A stretch of DNA of 64,000 nt from positions 682,001 through 746,000 of the forward strand of contig JAHLEZ010000008.1 of NCBI GenBank assembly GCA_020726505.1, read 5' to 3'. Below are positions 44,431 through 55,071 of the stretch, piece by piece. Both the position numbers and the translations under genes were made by a program. The notes below the pieces were generated by a model that saw only the letters and a list, made by a program, of their open reading frames with translations, was not told the origin of the DNA and made no database searches. This DNA is from Leptodontidium sp. MPI-SDFR-AT-0119 (taxonomy: Eukaryota; Ascomycota; Leotiomycetes; Helotiales; Leptodontidiaceae). How positions within the stretch are numbered: the first letter of the stretch is position 1; each line of letters begins with the position of its first letter.

Positions 44431-47224
44431 GAGGGCTGAGCTTTGCCACGCACGCAGCCCCTGTGGATGTTCGCACTGCACTCCGTCCAATATTCAAACA
44501 CCGAAAAGAAGGTTTGCTCTGTAAATAATCATCAATCCACATTTGTTGTTTATTTTTCTATCTATCACTTCATTTCATCCTGCATTTTCAATAAATCCGA
44601 TGTCTTGATAGAAATGAACAGAGTTGCAAGTAAAGTAAGTAAGTGCGTGCCTGGCCATGGGTCCCCAGGACGAGGAGCCCACTTCATCCCCAATCTACTT
44701 GGCATCCAAACGTCTTCCTGTCATAAATTCAAGCAACCGACAGCTTGCCCTGCGGGTTGCACTCGCAACGACAAGGACAGAGGCTCCACTTCCCTTCTCT
44801 TTTACGATATCCGACCATCAATCTCCCAACATATCTATCCCAGTGGGTTTTCAGGGCTGAACTAACGCATGCTTGTGCTGTTACTGGTTTCAAGTTGTCT
44901 CAACCACGCATAAAGCAAGGGAGATCTCGAAAGAAGTCTATTGACTTGACTTTTCTCCAGTGGATCTCCTCGTAATGTCCCCACCTGCCAATATTTCGTC
45001 TTTCGGGACGCTCGAGTGTCAAAGTGGGCTTGGCTCGGTTCCCAGACTAGAACCGTGTGAAGATTGGGGTCAACGGATCTTCGAGTGGGTTGATGGAATG
45101 GAGGAAGGACTGGCCTGGACCGAACTGAGATGAGAGAAGGAAGCACTTCTGAAGGAGAGCGAAAACCTGTTTGTTCACTCATTATTACTTGCCTCTGGGG
45201 TTTCGCAGTTACTAAATTGGTTGCTTTGGAATTAAGCGAGCTTGACGAAAAGTTCATGGGTATAGGGAAATTAAAGCACGAGAAGGCAAGGTTTCAGTCA
45301 TTGATGAGGGCCCCTTGAGCGAAAGTCCCGCCTGAAAATCCCCATGTTGGGGAATGAAGTCCCGAATTTGAAATGTATTGACCGTGTATCTCAGGTCTGC
45401 CTCACTCTCGATTCAAATCACAAGCTGTGCGAACCCCCTCTAGGACTCCTCGGCAGTAACAACCCACCCACGATTCAGAATCCTCCATATCGCCATGTCC
45501 TGTATTCCGTTCACGGGATCCATATACCCATCAGACAAAACAGTAACTACGAATTCTTCGTCAGAAGCTGCCATCGCGGTTCTCATGAGTAACCAAAGGT
45601 ACTGAGCCCATTGAGAATCATTGACTTGCATCCTTTCCTTTCCAAGGACTTAAACGTAGACAAACAGCCACTCAGCCAGGTGTTAGCAAGAAGTTGACTT
45701 GCTCTGATTGATTCTCGAAGTGCGGCTGGTTCCTCCCCGCCAAATCTTTTTATCGAACCGGTTACTTAGGCAAACCTCTTTCGGTATTTGCAGGTGTGGC
45801 GTTGATATCTAGGTAGCAATGGGTTACTTTAATCGTTGTAATTTTGGCCAATTCTTCATTTATGTGGCCACGTCTGGTGCCGCTGACCCTTCTGGTCCAC
45901 CCACCTGGATGAGGCTTGTGTGGAGATCCGAGAGAAGCAAGGCATTCCGAGAAAGCTCACAGTGACTGGGTGCATATTTATCAATGGTGCAGATGATATC
46001 TGCTGCCAATGCAGAGATTTTGAAAAGTGTCTGGATATGAATGGGAGGAGAATATTTGAGACTCCCGAGAAACTCGATGAGAAAGTCTGGGATCGAGATA
46101 GAAAATATCAGGGCTCGTTCACTTACCAGGAATGTGTATACAGATTTATTTTAAATTTGTGTATTGTGCTCAAAGTTCCACAGTTTAAATTCGTCCGAGT
46201 TGGCCTAAAGATGGGGTCTCAGGGGCGTGCCGCTTTTATCGCTCAGCGATATATTGACATTCACAAAATTCGCTGAACCTCCGAATGACAAACCTTAGTG
46301 TTATATTTCCAAAGGTGGTTAGTAAATTTTCAATCTCTTGAAGAACTCAGGCGTTCATTTGGTTTCCTAAATAAACAGACTTAACGTTGTTGAACTCATG
46401 CAAAATCGCCACAGATTGTCAAAAGAAATGTTCAAACTGAAGCCACGGTTTTCACGTCAATCCAGTTGATTCTCCACAGATGATGCCGACGAAGCCAAAC
46501 AGCCGAGCAAGAAAGACGAGTCCGAGCTTGGTAATGGCCTCAGCAAGAATGTCCGTGGTGCTTTTTGTAGATCTGAACTCAGCGTAGACTGGTCCGAAGG
46601 GTCCTTCTCGTCGAGTTGGTGATTCAATGGCATCGATGGCATTAATTGGCCCGGCTTCATGTCGGAGGTTCTCCGGGAATGAGAGTTTCTGGGAATTGCG
46701 TTTCCGAGTTTGTTTCCTCGAATTGCTGATTCGTCTTCACCGAACCTGCTGGACCGAACTTTACAAAGCCATGCAAATATGCTCTATTCGGCTTGCTCTG
46801 CTCTTGAAGCTTTCGCAATTTGGCTGTGGTCTTCTCACAACCCTGTATTCTCGAATTGGATTTATGTTGCTGTCGTTTTCTTGTGGTTGTATCTTCGTCA
46901 TTCCCATGTCTTCATCACTGATCTATACTTCCACCGCCGAATGAATTTTCACGGCGAACGAGCACTGTTTTTCATGCTTCCGAGTCCTCTTCAGGTATTA
47001 TTTACTGTTCTTCCCGACGCAGAATCTCAATGCGTAAAGATTATTGTTGAACGTAGCTTCACTAGACACAACAGCGCCCAGAACCTTTCCCATTTAGGAA
47101 GTGAAGGACAGTACGCACCGCCCTTCTCTGCTCTTCAAAGTTTCCAACCTGTTGGATTTGCTCCAGTACGTGTCGGCGTGGGACAGCAAAGTTGAATGAA
47201 ACAAATTCCTTTCCTTGATGATCT

Positions 47225-49973
47225 TCATTGACCTTCAAAACCCTTCATCTCCCATTCGATTCGCCCCGTGATCGACCTCCTCGCACCAACTGCCGTGAGC
47301 ACCTCCCAGGGAACGATATTCTTGTATCCATCTCTATGTTTCGACATGAGGGAGAATATTTTAGACATGCCATCATACTCTTTGAACTCGTCCAGATGTT
47401 TGATCAGAAATGACTCGGGGTCGTTCTGCAAAACGTATTCGAGAACCAGGGCAGCAACTGCTGCGGCAATGGGTGTTGCTACCGAAGTTCCTGACATCAA
47501 TCTATGAAGATCGCCGTTTCCGTGTGTGGTCCAAGTAGATCTAACGTTTTCTCCAATGATACTGAATGTTTTGTCGGGTTTGAGTTCGGGGTTGAAACTT
47601 GATCGTCCACCATCACCACTTGCGGAGTTGATACAGAACACCCCAGTCATGCTTGCAGGAAATGCAATGTCTCGTCGTGTCCCATTATTGGAAGCCGCAG
47701 CAAAGACGAGGACGGGTCTAGCCAGAGCATGCCGTATCGCAGTTCGAACGATTGGTGAAATTTGGTACAATCCGAAAGACATTGTAATGATGTCTACATT
47801 CCAGTTTTGCTTCCCTTCGCTGCATTTTCCAGTGCTGCATGCTCGATCGATTGCCTGAAGGGTCAGTATTTGACGACAATGTAGAGAGAAAACATACTTT
47901 AGCAACGACCTCGGGGTCCAAAATACCGTCAAAGTCCTTCGCTACTCGTGCAACATATATATCTGCTTCAGGTGCAACCTTTCTCAAAAGTCCGACCCCA
48001 TGAGTTCCATGTCCGCATGTATCATGAGCTTTTCCCCCAACGTCGAGGAAGTCCTCCGGGGGTTTGATTCGCCTATTCATCCGGGACGCTGACTGATCTT
48101 CCTTGAAGTCGGGATGAGAAAGATCAACTCCAGTATCAAGGATGGCAATCTTCACTCGTTTACCATTGGACCTCCGAAGGGGGAGCAAGAGTTTCTGTGT
48201 CTCCAATTCGAGGGCGCGGAACCAACTTCTGGCAGCGAATGTACTGTTCAATGTTAGATATGGCCGTCATTCGAAGAGAGTTGCCTACCTGTCGTCGTCA
48301 TTCTTTCCTCCCTTTGCATCAAACAGTTGACTGTAATGTTGCTCCCCGGTACTCTGTTCAGTCTCCAGGGACTTTGCACGTTTCTCCACGGGAGTTACTG
48401 AAACAGATTTCGCCCGCGCAGGTACGGCTTCTTTCTCTTTTCGGTTGTTGAGTGATTGAGATCGAGAAAGATCTGGAGTCGACTTGAAAGCTTGTTCAGG
48501 TTTCAGAGCCGGCGATGGGGCCTTTTGATCGGGCTCCTTCTTTGAATTTTCTGGTGTCTTGTTTTGCCTTCGAGGCGGCGCTGTACCGAACTGTGACTGA
48601 CCTTCCTGTGCTGGTTTGCTCGGGACCCAGGATCCCGGCATCGGGAGAGATTTGTCACCAACTTCGCTGCTTGATGAGCCGGCCTGTACTGATCCTAGCT
48701 GCGAGAAAATATCCGATCTTGAGATGTGGCGAAATTGGATTTTCTCTGTCGTGTCTCGGGCGTCTTGTGACCTGGCTCTTGGACGGGATATGCTCTGATT
48801 GTTTGAAGAGGGAATTCCTGGACTAGGACCCCCGAGGAAGTTCACATCAGATTTCGGTGCAGACCATCGCTTTTGTTGGGGCTTCTCAACATTGATCATG
48901 GGGATGGGAATTGGCGATGAAGGTGCATGGGGATCGACCATTTTCCATCTGATAGGTTTTTGTTCGACTCCCCACTCGCGACTCGCCTTTGCAAATTCCC
49001 TACTAATAGCCCTATCCGCTTCAACCTCCTCCATTCTTGCTTTCAATGCAGCTGACGACTTTTCTGCACGTTCTCTGAATCTTGTCTCCTTAGCCAGCCG
49101 TTCTCGCTCAAGCGCACGGGCTTCAACCTCCTCCAGTCTCTTCTTTTCCGCTGCTTCGTTCGCCTTCCTCTGGTCCGCTGCTTTCGTCTCGGTCTTTTCT
49201 CCCTCGGTTGCCTTCATTTTTGCGGTTGTCTTCGTCTCAGATTCTGATTTCTCGGCAGCCTTTCCTTCATGTTCCGGTTTCCGGGCGAGGGAGGCTTTCT
49301 CTTTCTTCTCTTTCTTCTCCGCCTCCTCTTCCGCTTTCTTCTTTTCCGCAGCTTCCTCTTTCTTCCCCACAGCCTCGATTCTTTTCAGATTTTGCTTCAA
49401 GGCCTCTCTACTTTGAGCAATCTGTTCCTCCGAAGCACCAAGCTTAATTCTCTGCTCCAGAACCAGCTGATTCAAATCCCGAGACTTTGCGTAGTCTCGT
49501 AAATGATGCCAACAAGCTGCGAGGTCATAGGCAATCTTCAGGGCTTGGATATCGTTATCTTTGTAGCCTTTGTAAACATCTTCATAGATTTTTGCCGCCT
49601 CCTTGTACTTCTTGAGTCCAACGTAATCCTGGGCAAGGTTCAGCTGGACCTCGAGGAGCTCCTTGGATGGTGGGTCGGTGCCTTCCACCAGGATCCTCGT
49701 CGTTAAAGCTGCTAGGTCTAGCTTGCGAGCCTCCTCGAAGTTCTTGACAGAGTAGAATGCCTGAGCAAGCGCTTCTTGATCGGAAACAGTGCAGTTGTGC
49801 TTGGTTCCCAGGGTCTTGAGGCTCCAATCGAGGTTTTGTTGACACAGGATAACAGCCTCATCGAATTTGCCTTCATCGGCAAGTTTGTTGGCCTTCTCGT
49901 ATCTCTCCTTCCACCGCAAGGCCTCGTCTCGCTTGGAGCCATCGACGTACTTGTCGAGAGCACCCATCACCAT
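47225..49973 (-). CDS. TPR-subtilase: N-terminal tetratricopeptide repeats, C-terminal S8 peptidase
   Basis: Three exons: 48289-49973, 47898-48243 and 47225-47854. The introns are 45 and 43 nt, and the product is 886 residues. Residues about 15-185 are kinesin-light-chain-like TPRs (KANKLADEGKFDEAVILCQQ, LLEVQLNLAQDYVGLKKYKE). Residues about 195-300 are a Lys/Glu/Ala coiled coil. About 300-560 are Ser/Pro-rich linker. The subtilase domain has all three catalytic residues: D598 (AILDTGVDLSHP), H640 (CGHGTHGVGLL) and S801 (LMSGTSVATP), plus oxyanion N733 (AAASNNG). No signal peptide or prodomain is seen, so it is cytosolic. No NB-ARC domain is present, unlike fungal NLR-type receptors that carry S8 effectors. 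It is divergent from a membrane protein and a gasdermin-like candidate; an activator role is inferred. Confidence 0.92.
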
Positions 49974-50286
49974 GACATGTGTGAAGATCTGAGGTTATTC
50001 AGCCGCAATTCGAAAGTGGTGAGATTTTGGTCTGGGGCTACAGTAGGCCACGGCGGGGCTGGCCGTGCCGCATGGTGGGGTTGATCTTGGCAGATCCGAG
50101 TTCGAAAGTGAGGGGATTCAGGACTTGAGAAACTTATATAATAATAGGAGAATATAAGATCGACGAAGTAATAATCTTCCGTAATCATATGACTCTCTTC
50201 ATTGTTAATTTGTCTCTCGTAGAATATCTCCAAGCTGGGAAGACTATTCCGGTACAACTCTGTGTAACATCTAAGCGCCGGTAACT
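49974..50286. promoter_or_regulatory. Shared divergent promoter region, subtilase / membrane protein genes
   Basis: 313 bases separate the two start codons. The region holds a GC-rich patch with an imperfect palindrome (TAGGCCACGGC...GCTGGCCGTG, about 50045-50070) and an AT-rich patch (ttatataataataggag, about 50132-50149). The short distance makes co-regulation of the two transcripts possible. No known factor site is recognised. Confidence 0.4.
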
Positions 50287-50883
50287 ATGCCAACCCAGCG
50301 ACCCTGCATGATCATACAAATACTGGCTACACCGCCATCTGAACCCCATCATTGTTCCGGATTGCGTGCAAACATACCCAACCCAACGGAAGGGATGCCA
50401 GGATTTCCGCTAACTGCTCGAGCAGATGCTACGCCAACAAGTCCTTGGGTCATAATTACAGGCTCAACTTTTACATCTACAATTCTCCTCGGTGCTAGTC
50501 CCACTCCCACTCCAGCCCCGATCGCGAGCTCGTCGCCGAGCAGAGGGGCTGTGATCGGTGCAGTTATTGGATCGCTATTTGGGTTCTTGTTCCTGTTGTT
50601 TCTGGTCTGGGCTTTTGTTCGAACGAGTCGATCTGATTGGATTCCTCCGAGAAGGGGTTCGATTGAGGAGGTTTACGTTGCAAACCCGAATGTTGCCCCA
50701 GTCCGCTTGGCTGTCGTGACAGAGACGACAGAGTTTACTGCCACGAAAGTTGTGATTGATAGAACAGAGAAATTCGACAGGTTTTTATTGTCGAGACCAT
50801 CGAGGAAGAGGGAACGACCGCCAGTTATATATTCCGAGTCTTCGGAAAGCTCGGTGAGCTCGGATCATTCGTCAGAAATTTGA
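50287..50883 (+). CDS. Single-pass membrane protein with Ser/Thr/Pro-rich ectodomain
   Basis: Single exon, 198 residues from the ATG at 50287. An in-frame Met36 (MPGFPLTARAD) is an alternative start. Residues about 40-88 are rich in Thr, Ser and Pro (SPTPTPAPIASSSPSRG). One transmembrane helix follows at about 90-112 (AVIGAVIGSLFGFLFLLFLV), with small-residue GxxxG-like spacing. A basic stop-transfer (RTSRSDWIPPRR) comes next. The remaining tail is cytosolic, about 80 residues, ending in a Ser/Glu cluster (SESSESSVSSDHSSE). The layout resembles Mid2/WSC-type sensors without the Cys-rich head. No clear signal peptide is seen. It lies 99 bases before the gasdermin-like gene on the same strand. 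Function not known. Confidence 0.65.
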   Translation: MPTQRPCMIIQILATPPSEPHHCSGLRANIPNPTEGMPGFPLTARADATPTSPWVIITGSTFTSTILLGASPTPTPAPIASSSPSRGAVIGAVIGSLFGFLFLLFLVWAFVRTSRSDWIPPRRGSIEEVYVANPNVAPVRLAVVTETTEFTATKVVIDRTEKFDRFLLSRPSRKRERPPVIYSESSESSVSSDHSSEI

Positions 50884-50982
50884 GCATTGGACGAGAAGTT
50901 CACCGACAGCCTCGCCCGCGTCTATTGGAACTTAAGGCCAGTCTAGATCAAGAGTTCCAGAGGTATCCTGCACGCTTTTGCA

Positions 50983-51876
50983 ATGTCAAAGACATATTTC
51001 CTCGTCCCAACTCGGGACACGCCTCCGACTGGTCCAATCTTCCTAGGAAGCATCATCAAATCGCCTCGTTCACCAGAAATTTCAATCAACGGAAAGAAAT
51101 CACCTCTTCTCTCAGCCCTTGAGGTCGATGTGACAAGGCTTTTTGACTCTTCTCGACAGCTGACGAGGAACGGGAAAGGAAAGACAGGAGTATGGGTCGA
51201 GTTTCTCGGAGGGATGGGGATCGGTGCAGATATTAGCGGGAACTGGGATAATATCGAGCAATCAACCTACAAGTTCGATGAACTCATCACCAAGACTATC
51301 TCTCCATCACTTGCTGAAATCAGCGCTATTTTCAACGAGCAAGAGGTCCAGCAATGTTTGAAGGACAGCCGGTTTCGGGACAATCTGTATATGATTACTG
51401 GGATCAAGATAGCGAGGGGAGCCGACGTGGCTGTTTCGAAGATCCGGTCTAGAGGTGGAAATCTGAATTTCGGAATTGATACCACGCCCTTTGGTGTTCC
51501 GATCAAGATTGGGCCGGACATTGAGATCTCGAAGGAAGTGGGGCAGTCGTTTGAAGAGAAGCATACCGAGGATTTTGTGTTTGCGTACAGGCTGAGGGAG
51601 ATCAGGTATCGGAGGAAGGTTGTTGAAGATCAGAAGGAATATCGGAAAGGGGATTTGATGGGAGCAGGTCCAAGAAAGCAGGATGGACATATAGACGAGG
51701 GAGAGATGAGAGGAGAGGAAGGGAAGTCTCTTGGTGAAGTGGATGCTGAGGCAGAACTAATCGGGCTAGGGAGTGGTGATGTCGATGGAGATTCATGGGA
51801 TGCGGACACGACTTCGGCCACAGATGAGGATGGAGAGGAAGTACATTGTGTTTTTCTTGAAGGTGAGGACGATTGA
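50983..51876 (+). CDS. Gasdermin-like candidate (RCD-1/HET-Q1 type), with acidic C-terminal tail
   Basis: Single exon, 297 residues; the ATG at 50983 directly opens the conserved N-terminus. The order is YFLVPTRDTPPTGPIFLGSI then IKSPRSPEI (6-33), GVWVEFLGGMGIGADISGNW (69-88), FRDNLYMITGIKIARGADVA (131-150), a Gly-rich stretch FGIDTTPFGVPIKIGPDIEI (163-182), and DFVFAYRLREIRYR (197-210). This is a family I know from many filamentous fungi. The spacing NLYMITG...FAYRLREI parallels the gasdermin pore-forming domain (LYVVTE...AFRVRQL). After residue about 215 comes an 80-residue acidic tail (many D/E, ending EGEDD), which could be a removable inhibitory segment. The subtilase gene nearby would suit the HET-Q1/HET-Q2 model. 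The gasdermin assignment is inferred from pattern memory; no profile or structure was computed. Confidence 0.6.
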   Translation: MSKTYFLVPTRDTPPTGPIFLGSIIKSPRSPEISINGKKSPLLSALEVDVTRLFDSSRQLTRNGKGKTGVWVEFLGGMGIGADISGNWDNIEQSTYKFDELITKTISPSLAEISAIFNEQEVQQCLKDSRFRDNLYMITGIKIARGADVAVSKIRSRGGNLNFGIDTTPFGVPIKIGPDIEISKEVGQSFEEKHTEDFVFAYRLREIRYRRKVVEDQKEYRKGDLMGAGPRKQDGHIDEGEMRGEEGKSLGEVDAEAELIGLGSGDVDGDSWDADTTSATDEDGEEVHCVFLEGEDD

Positions 51877-52065
51877 GCATCAAAAGCGTCATGTCTCACT
51901 ACCCGTAATTTGATACAAGCAGATATTCAGAAAAGAGAATTCAAAGCCCCAAGCGGGTTCAGATTTCCCTATTTTCTTTAACATATTGTCCCCTGACCAC
52001 TGCAACAGAAAAAACCTCTGTCAGACTTGGCCGTTCAACTCCCAGTACTTACTTCTCTAGGTCGC

Positions 52066-52262
52066 TAAAGAAGTTCCACCTCAGCCGTTTGCCCCCCCTT
52101 CTCCTTCCATGCATTCAAACTGTCTGGAAAATGAGGCACTCCATCTCGCACGTCGCTGTCATGCGAAACAATTGTGAAGATATCCTCGTTGCAATCCAGC
52201 TCCTTCAGACGTTCGATCTATTCCTTCGCCAGCGGGATATTCTCCCCGAAGTTTATGTCAAA
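52066..52262 (-). pseudogene. Metallo-beta-lactamase-fold hydrolase relic (C-terminal fragment)
   Basis: Reading leftward, the frame gives TFDINFGENIPLAKE, stop, IERLKELDCNEDIFTIVSHD and SDVRDGVPHFPDSLNAWKEK. It then shifts frame to LRWNFFSDLE. The I-x-x-H-D-x-x-x-x-D-x-x-P-x-F-P-x-S-x-N-x-W-K block is the usual C-terminus of fungal MBL-fold hydrolases. At least one in-frame stop and one frameshift are present, and the catalytic HxHxDH part is not recognisable upstream. It lies directly after the gasdermin-like gene. Confidence 0.55.
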
Positions 52263-53102
52263 AGTGCATCCGTCGCACTTCTACCGCGAGCTTGCTGTAG
52301 CTGCTCGAAGGCAGCCCCGGCGCCAAGAGAGACTTATAATGTAGTTCATTTGGCTTAATGATAATCCAGTTTGCCTTCATGGTCTTTCATGACATCCTTA
52401 GAATTATGGCTTTCAGCTTTGTTGACTTTAGCCGAAGCACAGTAAAGTGGGACCGAGCAGCCCTGTGTCTCACCCTTATATTTTAGAAAGCGATATGAGA
52501 ATGACATCTTGTAAAGGAAACCGAGAAAAGGCTCGTTTGATATGCCGTAGTTGTAATGTTACGTTGTAATTGTTCATTTTAAAGTTTTGTCAAAGTGCTC
52601 TACTAAATGTTGTGCATTGCTATGAACAAGGCTAGAACCAAACGTGCGAACCAGATGTATATGTATCTAGGTTTCGGCAAGTAATACTGTACCCCCTGTT
52701 TCTCAAAAGTCATCTCAAAGTGCTGTCTTAAAATTGAAACATTTAGCCTTATCATCTTTCGGGTTTTCTCTTCTCGTGGCATACAATCATGAGGTACTTT
52801 TCTCTCAGGACCCTAGGAACTTGCGAATTTCTTTGGAATTTCTAGGATAGTCTCAAGACTACTTCGCGACTTTTACACATGGGCCGGAATACAAGCAGCC
52901 CGGTGCCTAAGAATATCTCCATAATGAATTTGGAAAAGTGCTGATGTTCTGATGTTCTATAGTACAAAACTACAACTCTTCCCAACCCAAAATCTTAGTC
53001 ACAATCAATTCCAGACCCCAAGTCAAAAGGACTATGAACCCCTCAAGCGAATATTTCTAGGTACAGGCATCACGTACCGATATTCAATGGTTCCGGCGGT
53101 GA
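52263..53102. other. Intergenic, no supported gene
   Basis: Possible further decayed sequence of the MBL relic up to about 52560, and 3' flank of the charged-protein gene. No intact frame or RNA gene is seen. Confidence 0.45.
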
Positions 53103-54819
53103 TTACGACCCTCCACAAGTCAGCATTGTCTGCTTCGAGCTCAGCGGGGAACATACCTCTCTGTAGTACTCCTTCTCATCCTTCAAGACACCAAAGCCAC
53201 GATCACGACGACTCTCCGTAGCAAGTTCAACAGCCTCCCCATATCTAGGGTGTGCGGAAAAATCTTGCCTGTATGCCTCATCCTCGACTCGTTCCCGACC
53301 ATCCTGAACCCATTTGGAAGTACGATCAAAGCCTCCACCATCCTCGGCATATTGACGGGCATCTTCACGACGAAGAGCAGGTGGTTGGCGTGCATGGCTT
53401 CTGTCGATCAAATCATTTCGTCTGACTCTCTCGCCACGTTCTCCCTTGTTCATCCAACTTGAGCTCTGGAAGCCAGGGTCTCGACCATAATCGTGGGATC
53501 TCTCATCTCCATGGTATTGTCCTCGCTTACTTCCTTCCACGGGACGACGATGATCATGATCTCCGGGCTTGACAAAATCCATACCTCGAGCATCTCCACG
53601 GTCAGACCATCCCATATCCTCATACCTTCCCCGCTCCTCTCGATTAGAAGCTTCGTATCTTCGGTCCCTGTAATGCCGTATATCCCTAGCACCGAATTCA
53701 TCACCTCGCCACTCCCCACCACCCCCTTCTCTGGTTGGTGACATCGATAGCTGTCGAGTCTGTTCCCTCAACATCTTACGATCAAGCTTCTCAGCAGCCT
53801 TTTTTGTCTTCTGCCTCTGTCTCATTCTCTTTCTGTGGATGCTGACTTTTTCGTCCTTCTCGACACCGCCAGGGTTGTCCGCAGACTGCTGGTGCTCTCC
53901 CTCCCAGTGACCACCACCATCCGTAGGCTCTTTGTACTCATCCCCCTTACGACCATGGATCTCGGTAGGCTCTTGATATCCACCAACTCCACGGCTATCA
54001 CTCTCCATCCACTCCCTAACATCATGTTCCTTCCGCTCCTCTTCACGATCCAGATCCCGACCCTCGTCCCCACCGTCCGTCATCCTACTCCTCTCCCTCT
54101 CCATCTCCCTCTCCCTCTCCCTCTTCCTACCCCTTCTCAAAGAATTCTTATGTCGGCGATATTTCATGAATTGCTCAGCCTGACGTTCTCTCCTCTCAAT
54201 AGCCTCGCGTCCCCTCTCTGCTGCTACACTTTGCTCCTTGTGGACGCTTCCTCGCAAGGCAGCGCCAATATCTTGCAAATCTCTTTCCTTACCAGTGCTC
54301 TGGACAGCGTAGTCTGGAACGTAGTAATCGCCTTGGCGGGAGGAAGCGAAGTGGTACTGTGCTTGTTCTTGGATTTGAAGAGCGGGGTCGAGGCCTGGGA
54401 AGGGATCTTGTTCGCCGTCTGTACGAGAGAGTTAACACGCCTGCGAGAAGGGCCTGGTGTTGAATGCCTCGCTTCCCCTTCATGACTCCAAATCCCCTCC
54501 CCAGAAACGTAAACTCACAGTAGTATGCCCAAACATTCCACTTAGCCCTATACGTCCTAATATCATCACTCATCTTGTCTTTCTCTCTCCAAACCCTCTT
54601 CCCACCCTCATCAATCTCAGGACCCATCTCAGCCTGTATGAACGCAGCACAGACGTCGTCGAAGGCGAAACGGGTGGTGATTGCATGGCGAGGTTTGGGG
54701 GCGTCGGGGTCTTGGAGCCGGAACCAGATGCTCTCCTTTGGTAGATTGCGTGTTAGAATCGGCGATGTGGATGGGAAGGGAAGGAAGAGGAGGGCTTACC
54801 AATTGTCGTTCGTACGACA
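53103..54819 (-). CDS. Highly charged, Arg/Glu/Asp-rich hypothetical protein
   Basis: Three exons: 54799-54819 (7 codons), 54519-54735 and 53103-54418. The introns are 63 and 100 nt, and the product is 517 residues. The N-terminal 110 residues look folded (LESIWFRLQDPDAPKPRHAI, RTYRAKWNVWAYY, then FPGLDPALQIQEQAQYHFAS). The rest is disordered and charged, with R/E runs (RKREREREMERERSR) and many RGD/DRRY-type pieces. This suggests an RNA-associated or nuclear scaffold role, though that is only an inference from composition. The last codons may differ: a good donor (GAG-gtatgt, about 53155) could splice out the final stretch and give a C-terminus ending GRNHRRNH. No known family is recognised. 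Confidence 0.75.
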
Positions 54820-55071
54820 TTGTAGTTGCTTTGCGTGGTTGATTTGAATTGTGTTGTTTGTGGTGTAGTACGAAAACGAGGTTGTGGTTAGAGTTGGGAT
54901 GGAGGTTAACGCGCCGAGAAACCAAATGTTGAAAGTAAACAAATCGCTTGTTGACTCCACGCTAAACCACCCGCCTCACAAATTCACTCGTGTCAAACAA
55001 ATCAACACCTGGTCATGACATCATTTCATTCTCGTAATTCATACATGCATATCATTCATCCACCCATCCAT

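Larger units (their letters stand above)
43489..47224. other. Long intergenic stretch with weak, conflicting coding signals
   Basis: About 3.7 kb with no gene I can support. Open frames include 44443-44865 (+), 44862-45257 (-), 45440-45631 (-), 45920-46276 (+) and 46710-47195 (+, 161 codons, one hydrophobic segment). None shows a domain or splice context. On the minus strand, 46657-46850 reads a charged, coding-like stretch (KTTAKLRKLQEQSKPNRAYL...) in a frame different from that at 47060-47190 (LEQIQQVGNFEEQRRAVRTV). This could be a decayed gene downstream of the subtilase. Confidence 0.4.

Noticed and set aside
44443..44865. 140-codon plus-strand frame
   Set aside because: No domain, unlikely composition, and several overlapping frames of similar quality; no independent support.
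48799..49416. 205-codon plus-strand frame rich in Phe/Ser/Ala
   Set aside because: Antisense of the Lys/Glu-rich coiled coil of the TPR-subtilase; composition mirrors that strand.
53835..54485. 216-codon plus-strand frame
   Set aside because: Antisense of the Arg/Glu-rich hypothetical protein; no domain or splice context.
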